DNA of 64,000 nt, taken from the NCBI RefSeq assembly GCF_027596085.1, contig NC_072460.1, forward strand, positions 9,596,231 through 9,660,230. Reading direction: 5' to 3'. The DNA is from Anoplopoma fimbria (lineage: Eukaryota > Chordata > Actinopteri > Perciformes > Anoplopomatidae). The position numbers and the translations under genes were made by a program. This document shows positions 18,751 through 44,229 of the stretch, piece after piece (the stretch's first letter is position 1; each line of letters begins with the position of its first letter). The notes beneath the pieces are model-generated. The model was not told the DNA's origin, ran no database searches, and saw nothing but the letters and a program-made list of their open reading frames with translations.

Positions 18751-19489
18751 CTGTGCATGTGTGTGTGTGTGTGTGAGAAAGGGAAAGAGTTAGGGAAAGA
18801 GAGAGAGAGGCTGGCATTTCTGTGGCGGAGCATGAAGCGTGAGCCAAAGGACCCGAGTCAGGCTAGCCGCTGGAATGCCCGGGCCAACCACCGGCTTCCT
18901 CCTAGCAGTTATTGACAAGTTGCTGCTGGCATCTGCTAGGGACACCTATGGGACAGCAAGAAGCTTCTCTACTCCATATTTTGCAAGTAGCTAATGATTA
19001 TGGTTCATATTCTCTGTATTACTTACTTGAATATTTTCATCATATAACACTAAAACATTGAAAGGCCACTGTTCCATTAAAAAGGGCTGCAATTGCGTCA
19101 AAGTTAATCTGATGTGGATGCAGTCACCCACAATACATGTTTGTTTTCTAATAAAAAGTACTAAAGTACAGAAAAAAGTACTTGCAGTGTGTACTGTGTA
19201 TGATTTACATTTCATACCCTTGAAGATATATTATATATTATGGACTAGCACAAGAAATTAATTAATGGTAACATTTTACTTTTTTAGGACATTTAAAGAT
19301 AAAAAATGAAAGCAAGTATGAAGTTAGTTGCAGTTTAATACACAGAAACCATTCTACAAAGATCATGTAAAGGTACAATTTGTGTTGTTAATTGCAATCT
19401 CAGTGAACATTATTTTACATTAGTCAATAGGAAATTGAATGGCTTAGAAAGACAGGGAGAAGGAGAAGGAGACAGGGGAAGATTTCTGG
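18751..19489. other. Non-coding DNA adjoining the candidate exon
   Basis: The part to about 18910 is moderately CpG-rich and contains a GA-rich tract that would be the pyrimidine tract of the minus-strand exon candidate. The rest is A+T-rich with nothing recognised. Confidence 0.55.
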
Positions 19490-19630
19490 AGCATGCCAGG
19501 TAAAATATGATCCATGTTTCTTTTGGCCAAATGGAGGCTAATGGGCTGATTTTGAGGTTTAACGGGGGGCAATAGCTAGCGCATCTGCAAGCACCGTCAG
19601 CGTCTGGCATAACATCTTCCCTTGTTTTAG
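19490..19630. promoter_or_regulatory. Possible short conserved non-coding element
   Basis: This is non-repetitive sequence with GCTAATGGGCTGATTTTG- and TAGCTAGCGC-type cores and retained CpGs immediately left of a TG array. The call is inference from texture. Confidence 0.22.
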
Positions 19631-19648
19631 GAGATCAGGAGAAACCTT

Positions 19649-19649
<1 letters not shown>

Positions 19650-19735
<86 letters not shown>

Positions 19736-19742
19736 GCGTGTG
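19650..19742. repeat. (TG)n microsatellite, ~93 bp
   Basis: This TG array has GCG interruptions at both ends. Confidence 0.98.
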
Positions 19743-19905
19743 AGAGTTCTGGGCCCATCTCCAGAACCAATGTATTACAAGTGTTCCCGCTGTAAGATTA
19801 TATTTGGATTCTCTAGGCCCGCTTCCAATTATTACTGGCACTTAATACTTTTCACACCATTCACAGATCCCCTTACCCCACCAGCCGTCATCCTCTCTCA
19901 CACTC

Positions 19906-19910
<5 letters not shown>

Positions 19911-19967
<57 letters not shown>
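19911..19967. repeat. Compound (TC)n(AC)n microsatellite
   Basis: About 40 bp of TC runs directly into about 18 bp of AC. Confidence 0.97.
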
Positions 19968-22143
<2,176 letters not shown>

Positions 22144-22189
22144 AGCCTGTGTCTCATCATCTGTGAGGAAATAATGGAATTATATATAT

Positions 22190-22425
22190 TTTCTCCCCTG
22201 CACGCGCCGAAGCATCAAAGTTCAGCGCTGTGATAAGTTGCCTGTGTGCTTTGCCCCTGGCCATAACGGTGTGTGGTGTTTTCCTATTACTGGCATGTCC
22301 TGTTTCATAGATGGATGGACCTGAGGCTGACGTCTGCCACTGCCTCTGCTCTGCTCTCCGTGTTATTACCGAAATCAATGTCCATGTCTGCCGCCATTTA
22401 TTATCCCCCCACCACCACCCCAACA
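22190..22425. promoter_or_regulatory. Possible conserved non-coding element between two CA arrays
   Basis: This mixed-composition, non-repetitive block retains many CpGs (CACGCGCCGAAG, CAGCGCTG, CATAACGGTG, TTACCGAAATC). It is sharply bounded by microsatellites. I recognise no exon. The call is inference. Confidence 0.25.
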
Positions 22426-22431
22426 AACAAA

Positions 22432-22432
<1 letters not shown>

Positions 22433-22497
<65 letters not shown>
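22433..22497. repeat. (CA)n microsatellite, ~65 bp
   Basis: This is a pure CA array. Confidence 0.99.
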
Positions 22498-22499
<2 letters not shown>

Positions 22500-23308
22500 T
22501 AAACTGAAATGAGATGAAGGGGGACTATTGGGTAGTTCTATAGCATGGAAAATCTGCTGGGCTTGTGAATATCTGGTGTGTATGCTCCAGAGTACGCTTT
22601 TGCCCCGAGATAAGCAACGGTTTGCAGATTTTGAAAAGTAAATAATGTTATTTGTCTCATGGCACCCGTTTCTTCCTCCTGCTTTAAATTGCTTTGTATG
22701 CCTAGCCCATAATTTACATTGTGTATTGTTTCCCATTCATGAGATCATCATCACAACGCCAAAGGAACACAAGTTAACGAGCAGAGCTAATGAAAACCAA
22801 ATATATTACCCTAACATGCTGTTTTATGAATACAAACACTATTTAAGGAAGATCGACATTGTCAATGGTAATAAGGATATCATAAATTATACACTGGATT
22901 GACACAAAAACTATTTTTTCTGGGGCAAGTAAATGTGTGAGTTTGTGATTAAACTGGAGGTGTTTTCCCTCTTTAAATTGTCATTGTCATTTCAACTGTA
23001 CTGATAATTCTGTTCAAGCATCGTTTTCTATGCATGTTCTTTACCAGGGCTGTGCATGAGAGTGATGCACTATGTGTAGTATTGCCATGTAGTTACCTCA
23101 GACCTCCATCCATGCATCAAGTCATATAGACATAAAGAATATTTTCTGTCACATTAAACATAAAAATCCCTACAGCTCCCACTGGCAAAAAGGTCACATT
23201 TTCTGAGGTCCCATTGGAGCAGGGTTGTTTTTTTTCTCATTTTAAGCTCAATCCTGCCACATAAGTGCATGAGCATTTTATCTTATTAATGTGTGTATAG
23301 TTTATATG

Positions 23309-23310
<2 letters not shown>
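22498..23310. other. Unique A+T-rich non-coding DNA
   Basis: No gene or known repeat is recognised. Confidence 0.65.

Positions 23311-23367
<57 letters not shown>
23311..23367. repeat. (TG)n microsatellite, ~57 bp
   Basis: This is a pure TG array. Confidence 0.99.
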
Positions 23368-23368
<1 letters not shown>

Positions 23369-23404
23369 AGTTTGGATGCACGTGTCCTTGTGCATGTGTG
23401 TTAT

Positions 23405-23730
23405 GTGAAGGTAGCTTCTCAGCCGAGCCCCCGCGGTGCTCCGGGCCTTCTGTCCTCCCCTCATAACCTCACAAAGACACTAATAAGCCCTCCGATGATG
23501 GACGCTTGTGGATTTCTGCGCCGCTAATTTCCGTAACTATCACTGTTTGAAAGATAGCTGAGGGATTTAGCAGAGGGGGCCAAGAGAAGGCCCCGTTGTA
23601 TTCTGTGGGAACACAAGAGCCGTATTATGTGATATAAAAAAAATGGAACGTCCCCCATTTCTCTCCCTCAGGCTAAGTCCATGATATTTATCTACGCACG
23701 GTCATATGAGACCGTTATGTTTATGGAATA
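23405..23730. promoter_or_regulatory. Possible conserved non-coding element
   Basis: This block has retained CpGs and developmental-enhancer-like motifs: CGCCGCTAATTTCCG, GATAG/GATATTTATC GATA-type sites and a CATATGAGACCGTTATG stretch. No frame is convincing as coding. It is among the better texture-based candidates outside 36-39 kb. Confidence 0.33.

Positions 23731-28180
<4,450 letters not shown>

Positions 28181-28210
<30 letters not shown>
28181..28210. repeat. (CTG)10 trinucleotide repeat
   Basis: This is ten perfect CTG units, or (CAG)10 on the minus strand, where one frame would encode polyglutamine. No coding context is visible around it. Confidence 0.97.
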
Positions 28211-29897
<1,687 letters not shown>

Positions 29898-29916
29898 GGG
29901 GGGGGGGGGGGGGGGG
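29898..29916. repeat. Poly-G run, 19 bp
   Basis: This is nineteen consecutive G residues. It could form a quadruplex and is prone to sequencing or assembly error. Confidence 0.9.
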
Positions 29917-32287
<2,371 letters not shown>

Positions 32288-32557
32288 TCACGCAAGCTAA
32301 GCACCTTTATTTCACTATTAAGTCTGACATTATATTGATAAAGATGATCCACTGTGGATTTGATCAATGTATGTACTGAGATATGTAGTATGATAACATG
32401 ACTGTTGCTACATGCATTTATGAAATCCCATGAGTATGCGTCTGTGCGCTCCCATGTGTAACTTTTCCCTTGTTTGCTTTCTGCAGAGAGGAGAGTGAAA
32501 GGTAACAAGCAATAGGGGGCGCCTGCACACAACTGGACATTCATGTAATGCCATTGA

Positions 32558-34900
<2,343 letters not shown>

Positions 34901-34909
34901 TGTGTGTGT

Positions 34910-35005
<96 letters not shown>
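34901..35005. repeat. (TG)n microsatellite, ~105 bp
   Basis: This TG array has one TATG interruption near its start and is followed by a short GA run. Confidence 0.98.
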
Positions 35006-35121
35006 CAGAGAGAGAGAGCAAGTGCCTTTGTATGTGTGTGTACTGGGGGACACTTTGATAAATGGCTAGTTTATGGTGCTGTCACACTGAGGATGTCTAT
35101 GGGGAAATACTTCCCTACAGC

Positions 35122-35235
<114 letters not shown>

Positions 35236-35607
35236 AGAGAGGTCCAATGCTCTGGTCATCTGATTGCAAGACTTTGTACTGGCGCATGATTAATCAAACT
35301 GATTGGATGGGGCAAATATGGTTCGTGATAGCACAACAAGGGAGAGAGTTAGAGAGACAAATGGATTGCTTTGTTGTATGTGGAGATGTGTGAGTGGGTG
35401 TGTTTGTGGATGTGTGCGTGTGTTTGCGTATGAAGGTGCATAGGTGTGTATGAAGGGGGCTGAAGTGAAGTTGCTGTGTGTTTGAGGGTCAGGGGTCAGA
35501 TAAATGGAACATGAAAGACTAAAAACACAGTGCGGCGCTGCTGACACAGCCACAGCCCTGTTAATATCTCACAGGGAACACGCACTCACTGTGAGTACAC
35601 AGACCTG

Positions 35608-35708
<101 letters not shown>

Positions 35709-35868
35709 TCACCTACAAACACATGTATCCCAACGTGGTACACAGCAACGTTTGAGTAATTGAGCTGTGCCAGTGCAGCTTTGTAATCGCTGACATGTCT
35801 TTACATAGCCTTTGTGCCTGAACAATAGAGTGCCAGGACTAAGTTGTCGCTGGTCACAAGGAAGGAGG

Positions 35869-35875
35869 AAGAGAG

Positions 35876-35924
<49 letters not shown>
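35869..35924. repeat. (GA)n microsatellite, ~56 bp
   Basis: This is a purine GA array followed by a G-rich stretch (GGGTTGGGGGTGGGGGG). Confidence 0.98.
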
Positions 35925-35926
<2 letters not shown>

Positions 35927-36052
35927 TGGGGGTGGGGGGTAAAAAAGCAAACAAGCGGCTCAGTCTGTATGTATGGGTGCCACCTGGTCTTAGATCAATG
36001 CACTGACACATAGGTCATTTTTAATATGCTTTGATCTGTCACCCCAGCTGAG

Positions 36053-36054
<2 letters not shown>

Positions 36055-36143
<89 letters not shown>
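36055..36143. repeat. (TG)n microsatellite, ~89 bp
   Basis: This is a pure TG array and the last long CA/TG array before a 5.6-kb array-free interval. Confidence 0.99.
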
Positions 36144-36144
<1 letters not shown>

Positions 36145-36849
36145 CAGAGGGGTGTTTGGGTGTGCTCTATCAAGCACATCTTGTTTAGGGCGCCGGACAC
36201 GGTGTGTGAACTATCAAATAGTCCCTTTAATAGCCCCATTCTTCTTTGCTCATTATCTCTCTAACTGCCTGCCAGCAGTTGTTGAGGGCGAGACTGATAA
36301 TCTTAAGGGGGAGTGATACAGGGGCAATTTTATTTAGTGATTTAGTGATAATTAGAAATGAATTCTGTTAATTTATGAAATATTTATATGCATATAGAAG
36401 AATTATTTTGTTAACTGCCTGTGGCAGTTAAAATGACTTTTTTTTGAATTCCTGGAGAATATTTGTCGCCTTTTAACACACAGAAACATCTCTTAACTGA
36501 GGCTAAGACAAGCATCCTTTTCAATGTTTGTGTTTTTCCCTATTTAGACCAACACCAACTGTAAATTAAAGTCAATCTTACTTATTTCAACCTCACATTC
36601 TTCTCCCCTTGTACCACACCACCCTTGTCAATCATGTGCTGTATGTGAGAAAAACAAGTCCTAATTGTGAGAAAAGAGGAGGGGGCACATACGAGCATCC
36701 CTGGGTTTACTGAATCATTGCACCCAATCAGCAAGACATGAAGATAATAACACACATTCTTCGTCTTTCTTCACTCCTCGCTCTCTTTCATTTTCTTGTC
36801 TCTTTCTCGCTGTCTCTCTCCTCTCTTTCTCTCATTAAATCTGTTCCAC
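36144..36849. other. Unique non-coding DNA
   Basis: A small perfect hairpin (TTAACTGCC/GGCAGTTAA, loop TGT) lies at 36411-36431. A CT-rich tract runs from 36758 to 36835. There is no gene. Confidence 0.65.
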
Positions 36850-38820
36850 CCTTTAACCCTGTAGGCAGGTGCTACTGTAATTAGCCATTATTTGACTATC
36901 AAAAGTCAGGAGTTGATTAAATGGCCGTGAAGCAGCACGCAGAGCACTTTCCCTCTGAGCCCAGCCCCATAATTTCAAAAGCTTCTTGCGACCTGCTGAG
37001 GGCCTTTCAGGTCTGTGAGACGCCGCTTCCGACCGCTGGTAAGAGCCTGTTGCCGGCGGTAATCAAAACTGATAATCTTACAGGAGAGAAGGGGAGGTGG
37101 GGGGGGGGGGGTTGTGGGTGGAGTAGAGAAAAGAGAGTGAAAGAAAGAAATGGTTGGGGGCTTTCGGGAGGTTGGAGCTCAAGCAGCGAGCCTTCCATTA
37201 GAAATGTGTTGTGGCTCTGAGGGGGCCGCTGGCCAGCAAGCGGTGAAAAATGCTGCCTTCTTAAGTCAAGTGAATGGCATCTCTTTAGTGATTAGGAGCA
37301 GTAATAATGGGCACCCCTGCCTGTTACCCCTAAGTCCATTTTATTGCTAATTCATTTACCTGTTATTTCAGACAAACTTGACAGCAGCCACCTGCTAAGA
37401 AGTCATGTTTGTCAAGCAGGTATGCCCATTAGCTGGGGATCTTAAATCACCCTCTCAATGGTGGAAGGGAGTCGGAAGGCTGGCCTTATTGTTAGCAGAT
37501 AACACCACACCACAGTCTTTTCTGCTCCAAAAATAATTAGACTTCATCCCCGGGGCGATTCTTAATTAATGCTTTTTTTTGCATTGTAAGTGGATTTTTA
37601 AGCCAAGCTGATCTGCTTTTGTGCTCTGCTGTGAAAATCCTGTACTCTCAGGAAAAACATTACATCTGACCTGGTGCATTAAGGGAAAAAACAGCTGATT
37701 GAGAATGAGTTATGAAAACATGTAATAATCTCTTTTTGTGTGAAATTAAATCTAGCTGTTGGACCCAAATACCTAATTTTAAGTTTAGTACAGTTTCAAA
37801 CGCAGGCCCGAGCTTTCTGCATTTTCACGGCAGAATCCCCTTTCACTGTGCAAAGCCATTAATATCCAAATAAATATTTGACTAGATATAGTTTATATTG
37901 GAATAAATCATGTCATATACATGCTGCTGTATTCCCAAAGGAGAATTAGGGCAAAATAATCACTTTGACTCCCTGGTTAATGTTCTGGATAATTCTCCCA
38001 AGGGAAACACTCTCTATGATAATACCCGCATATGAGCATCTCGATCTGAAATGTCACAGCTGAGATTAGAGTGGGGTTGACTCCCTGTGTATAGTGTATT
38101 CCCATGGAGTGTGGAGAAAACCAAATGGTTTTTCGATATTAACGTAGCGGATTGAAGAAGCGCAACAAAATATGTAAATATATACAAAGATATGATTGGA
38201 TTATTACATTTGGGTATAGAATTTCTCTGTGAAAGTCTATTGCTTCAGATAATAATCACCACTAAAAAAGAAAAAAGGTATTATTGCATTTAAATTGACA
38301 TCTCAGTATTGTTGTTAGATCACCCTCTCATTCAGCACGCGGGCCGCAGTCTTTGTCTATGAGGGTTTGAATGAACAGAGAGCAGGTCTCTCTATGTGAC
38401 CCGCAATAGTGTCACCATTAGTTTCAGTGTTGCTAGATGAATAAAAGGATTATCCACTTTGAATTAAGACACAGAAAACCCCTCTCTCGGGATGATGCTC
38501 TATATGTGTGTGTGTGTGTGTGTGTGGGGTGGGGTGGGGGGTCCCCCTCTCATTGCCTGCCTCTCCTGGGATCCCCCATTCGGCCTAATCATTGTTTCTC
38601 TAACAGATAATTCTCCATGTCCTCACACGTGTCGGTGCGTGTGTTTGTGTATGTGTTAATTAGAGCTGTGCCGGCTGAGTGTGCTCTTCCTTGTAATCAC
38701 TTAATTAGGGGTGACGGCCCCGATGCTTGTTTACTCAATTAGCCATCCTCCTTAATTATGTAATTCACAGTAACAGTCAACTGTCCTTGTTAGTGAGCTC
38801 AGTGAAGGAGCGATGTGCTG
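36850..38820. promoter_or_regulatory. Candidate cluster of conserved non-coding elements
   Basis: Over nearly 2 kb there is no long microsatellite. The sequence is dense in homeodomain-type cores (CTTAATTAATGC near 37561, TTAATTAGG near 38702, CAATTAGCC near 38737, TTAATTATGTAATTC near 38751), with GATA-like and CTGCTAAG-type motifs and isolated retained CpGs. No frame resembles a protein. Such texture is what deeply conserved developmental enhancers look like. That is inference; the sequence alone cannot show conservation. A G-rich tract (13 G at 37099-37111) is embedded. Confidence 0.42.
37372..37419 (+). other. Weak exon-like segment, 48 bp
   Basis: The segment is preceded by CCTGTTATTTCAG and followed by CAG|GTATGC, so it has acceptable acceptor and donor sites on the plus strand. 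Only one of the three frames is open throughout. It sits inside the enhancer-like cluster, so chance splice motifs in non-coding DNA are the more likely explanation. Confidence 0.15.
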
Positions 38821-40844
38821 ATACAGCTGGGTGTGGATGCTTTTTAGTGTTTTTTGAATTTTCTTATTTACACAACCTTCTTACCTGAGAGGGAAAACAA
38901 AAATTTATATGAGCATTTTTTTGGGGATGATTATTAAATGAAACATCAAGCCAGGGGACAATTAAAAACCAAATGCAGAAAAGGGAAGCTGGAGCCATGT
39001 AAAATAGACTGAATGTCACTTTCCTCTGAAGAAAACACACACTCACACATGCATCACCAGACACTAGGCCATGCTCATGGACTGCATAAGAGTGCTGAGC
39101 CACATGCCTCAGATTACTGTCGCTCTGATTCCCTGAGATTTAGTCATTAATGATAAAATCTACGTCAAAAAAAAGAAAGAAAGTGAAATCTCATGGTGAG
39201 TATGATTGATGGTTGCTTTAAATGGAGGCGTCCAGGGCTGGCTCTATTGTTTCTCCTGACCAGCCTTGCCACTTACTCCACCACCTCCACCCCGGCTCCT
39301 TCATGTGGATTAAGGCCTGCCGTTTATTTAACAGTGCATTTGAGCGAAGGGGTGACCAAGGTGAAGCTGGTGGGGGGGCCAAGGAGGGGGGGGGAGTTGG
39401 CAGGGAGTCAGTGCTGTGCCGTTGCGGGACGTCCCGTCCCTTGCGGGACAGTGCCAGGCTGTGCTGTGGGGAGACGAGACAGGGCCTCCCCGGTGGACTA
39501 ATGCCCTGTAATGAAGATTAAGACTCAGTCAAAGACCATACTGTTCAGCCAAGATCGGAGGGAAGGAGAGAGAGATGGAAGGAGGGGGGAGAGGGAAGGA
39601 AGTGAGGATAAAGGATAAAGCAGGGATAGAGAGGATAGAAACCCTGGTTTACAGAATGTGTTTGAGGTTGAATTATCCTAATTTGCAGCAACACGAACAG
39701 ATACCGTCAACTAAAGAAAAAAATGCAATAATTAAGAGATTTATTGTTTACAGAACCATGTAACCCCACATTTTTTATGTCTTCTATATAACAATTTTGG
39801 AACCAGCTGGCATCAAAAACAGATTTATATCAACAATGGGCTGACTGCCTTACACGCTGTTAGGAGTAATCGCCTCTTAAACCATCACTGCAGCCACAAA
39901 CCTTTATAGAAAAATTCACTGAAGCAAAAAGCACTATGAAAATGACCTTTCTGCATTTAAGCAGCCACAAACTGAAAATTAGTAACAACAAAAACATTCC
40001 TTGAAACAATATTTGGTAAATTAAATTGAGCCCCGTTTCAAATGCACATCTGTATGCCCCTTTCCTCTGACTTACCCGGATCATAAAAAAATCATCCAGA
40101 TGTATTGTGACAACTGAGCCAAGTCAAAGGCAGACTGAATTTTATGAAGGGAAATTTACCGACACATAGCAGTTACGGCCTGAAAGAACAAATAACAGCA
40201 CTACCGTTAATACTCATTGATAGAGCCATGATTTAAACAGCTAATGTGCTGCTTTCCCACACATCTAGCCGATATTGATCATCATTATCATTTTGTTTCA
40301 CTTCAGGTCATATATGTATTTTTTTCATTTATTGCTGTAAAGTGTGACCTTTATTTGACTGTTTGAGAAAGTAATCCAGCTTTTTGTATTTCTCTCTAGT
40401 TTCAATGCCCTGCTCTAAAAATAGAGTTGTGTGTGATATTAGTGAGAGCAGTTTATGAATTTGAAAACTTTCCTGCCAATATATATGAACATTTCCTGAA
40501 TTATCCGGGGCCCAGCAAACAGACACTTAAACACATGAGCAGAGAAATACTCATGTGTATTTGCATATGTATGTTTATGTGTTTATGTGTGTGTGTCTGA
40601 GGCCCTAGCTCAAAGTATGAAGACTGCTAACCAGAGCAGCCTGAACACACGGGGCGCTTCACTTACCACCCGGTGGCTAAAAGCTCCTTTAAGACTTGTT
40701 ACGCCCAGACACACTTCCACTGTCTTCCGCCATCGTCTCATCCTTCACTTCTATCTTGTATTCTTTCCTTTTTTTTTAAGGCCATTTTTTTGGATGTTTT
40801 GACTACCCAAAATATTCAAGGGGGCAGAGAGATGTGCAGACACA
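38821..40844. other. Unique non-coding DNA
   Basis: No gene is supported. The part 39185-39530 is G+C-richer, with G runs near 39370-39400, and is open in two plus-strand frames without a recognisable domain. A donor-like CAG|GTAAGA on the minus strand near 38882 lacks a matching exon. Confidence 0.6.
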
Positions 40845-40893
40845 GGGATGGATGGAGCGATGGATGGATGGATGGATGGGTAGGTGGGTGGGT
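40845..40893. repeat. Imperfect (GGAT)n/(GGGT)n repeat
   Basis: GGAT units drift into GGTGGGT units; about 49 bp in total. Confidence 0.92.
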
Positions 40894-41756
40894 GGAGAAA
40901 GGGGGATCTTTTTTCACATGACCTTGTGTTGGCGGGGCCAGCCTCTCACCCCCCACTCTCTGTCTCTCTTCCCCAGACGGGCCGTGTCTGTGACTGGGCT
41001 GGCAGTTCTTGCCTCTCTTGGGCATTCTGGCATTCCTTCCCTGTCTTGCCCCCCATCCCCCTGCCTCCGGCTGTCTCTTGCCCTCTCAGGGTTTCCATCT
41101 TTACTGACGCTCACTCTCCTGCTTGAACTCCATCTTCTTGCCCATCTATCTAATGATCAACACCTCATCATCTCCCACGCCATCTCTGGATGTTTTTTTT
41201 TGTCTTTCCTCTTTTCAAGTTGATTAAGTGTTGTGAAAAATAACAACAAAGAGGGACATCATAAAAACTTAGATGCAAGTGTGTCCAAAGCCAATATTTT
41301 CCTTTAAATATTTCATGCATAGCTTTTCTCAAAACGTAAAATGAAAAAGTATTTTGTGAAGTATTCTGAGCTGCAAAAAATATAAAGAAAGGATTCAGAG
41401 AAATGTATTCTTAGCCGCAACAGCTGAAGATTACATAAAAAGGTGTGTCTGCAGTACAGTGGGACAGAGGACTTTTTTCTAACACTAAAGAAATACTCCC
41501 CATTAAGATGTAGCGTCTCAATGCACCCAGTCGGTCTCACACACAGATGAAGGGAGATCCTAGCCTGACACGAGAACATATTTTTGAAGAGCAGGACCAC
41601 ACAACTCTCTCTTCTCTGCCTCCCCCTGCCTTCTGAGTCTCCGTGGCAACGCCATGCGGGTCGTCATGTTATTATCACCAATGCTTGACCAGCCGGCCTT
41701 CTGCATTCACTATGTCTGCCTTAATGGACTCGCTGCTTTCTTGATAGACAAGACAG
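40894..41756. other. Unique non-coding DNA
   Basis: The first part (40930-41160) is CT-rich, giving long composition-driven open frames. Nothing is recognised. Confidence 0.65.
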
Positions 41757-41768
41757 AGTGTGTGTGTG

Positions 41769-41820
<52 letters not shown>

Positions 41821-41826
41821 TGTGTC
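41757..41826. repeat. Interrupted (TG)n microsatellite, ~70 bp
   Basis: This TG array carries the same interruption (GTTTTTGTG) at both ends. Confidence 0.97.
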
Positions 41827-42794
41827 TATTTTCAAGTGTATGAGTGCAAAATGTCCTTACAAGCACATAAGGGTGATGATAATCCTCCAGAGTGGGGACA
41901 TTTAACCAGTAAGTGGTAAGGCCGAGAGATGTCATGTGAAATATCTCGGCTTTGCACCAAACCATATTCAAATCATATTCAAAGCTCTTCAAAGAAGAGC
42001 TCCAAGAATATTTATCCACCTAGTTTGACAATATGATGTCCTAGGGTTTAGGGTTAACGTCCGAACATCAGCATTGGGATTAAGTTTTGGATAAGGGTTA
42101 AAGCAAAATGAATATCAGTTCATGACATTTAAAGTGTACCTTCCGCCCCAGGTCTAAGTCTAAGTCCACTGAAAAATTTTGAGAAATTGCAAAAAAGTTG
42201 TCAAAAGGATAAAACCCCACTCACTACCGTATGACGGAAAACCTGATGCATGAATATGACAGCTACATATAGCGAGATATAGCAGGGGTCACAGAATTTG
42301 ATGAATTTAGGGTTTATCAGACAGTTTATTAACATTATTTCATGATTTAGATTAGTCCCAATTAGTCGACTCCATCTCAGAATTAACGTTGCGAAATTAG
42401 GGCTGATTTATGAACCATGAAATGCCATTTTTTATATATTTGGTAAGAAATGTCAATATACTGATGGGTTTCCTCAAATACAGTCATATAATTTAGTTTT
42501 ATGGCCTAAAAAAACATGTTTAGGTGTGCACTTTCATTTTTGTGTGAAACACCTGTCCAGTTGCAAAATATTTTATAAGGTAGAAACTTCATCTACAGAA
42601 GGCCTATGTTTGACAGGTTTTCCATTGGCACAGATATTAAGAAAATACTGTTAATATCAAAAAGTATTACACTTAACAATGTAACCCCAGAAGTTCAAGT
42701 ATTTAAGAGAGGCATTCTCCTTAGACATGTAATGATCATTAGGGAGCTGAATGTTCTTTCACGGATAGTAAAAACAAATGTGTGAAAATGAGCA

Positions 42795-42795
<1 letters not shown>
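41827..42795. other. Unique A+T-rich non-coding DNA
   Basis: No gene or known repeat is recognised. Confidence 0.65.

Positions 42796-42888
<93 letters not shown>
42796..42888. repeat. (TG)n microsatellite, ~93 bp
   Basis: This is a TG array, pure after the first few units. Confidence 0.98.
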
Positions 42889-42891
<3 letters not shown>

Positions 42892-43046
42892 AAATCATAT
42901 GACAGCCCCCGCAACTGTCAGACTATCGTCCTCCTTTTGTTGGGTGACCCCAGAGAATGTGTTGGAATGACCACTGAGAGAGAGATTATGTAGAGACAAA
43001 GACTGCAAGAGACGGAATGAGAGACGGATAGAGGGTGAAAGGCACA

Positions 43047-43057
43047 AGAGAGAGAGG

Positions 43058-43098
<41 letters not shown>

Positions 43099-43099
43099 G
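43047..43099. repeat. (GA)n microsatellite, ~53 bp
   Basis: This GA array has single GGG and AAA interruptions. Confidence 0.96.
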
Positions 43100-43296
43100 T
43101 CAGGGAGCCAGCTGATGTGAAAGTGCCTCCGATCACCTCGTGCTTCTCCTCTGCCCCCTCGCTCTGCCCCTCTCTATCTGTTCCACTCTCTCTCTTTCTT
43201 TCTTTTCGTTCCCACTTGAATTCCTCTCCCAGCGCTTCACTCCATTGTGACGCTGGGTTATGATCGGCGATAACAACAGAGATGCGTCAGTCAGGG

Positions 43297-44229
<933 letters not shown>

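Noticed and set aside
36411..36431. 9-bp perfect hairpin
   Set aside because: Arms this short are expected by chance; noted only in the interval description.
42040..42058. Telomere-like GGGTTTAGGGTTA
   Set aside because: Less than two degenerate units; not a telomeric tract.
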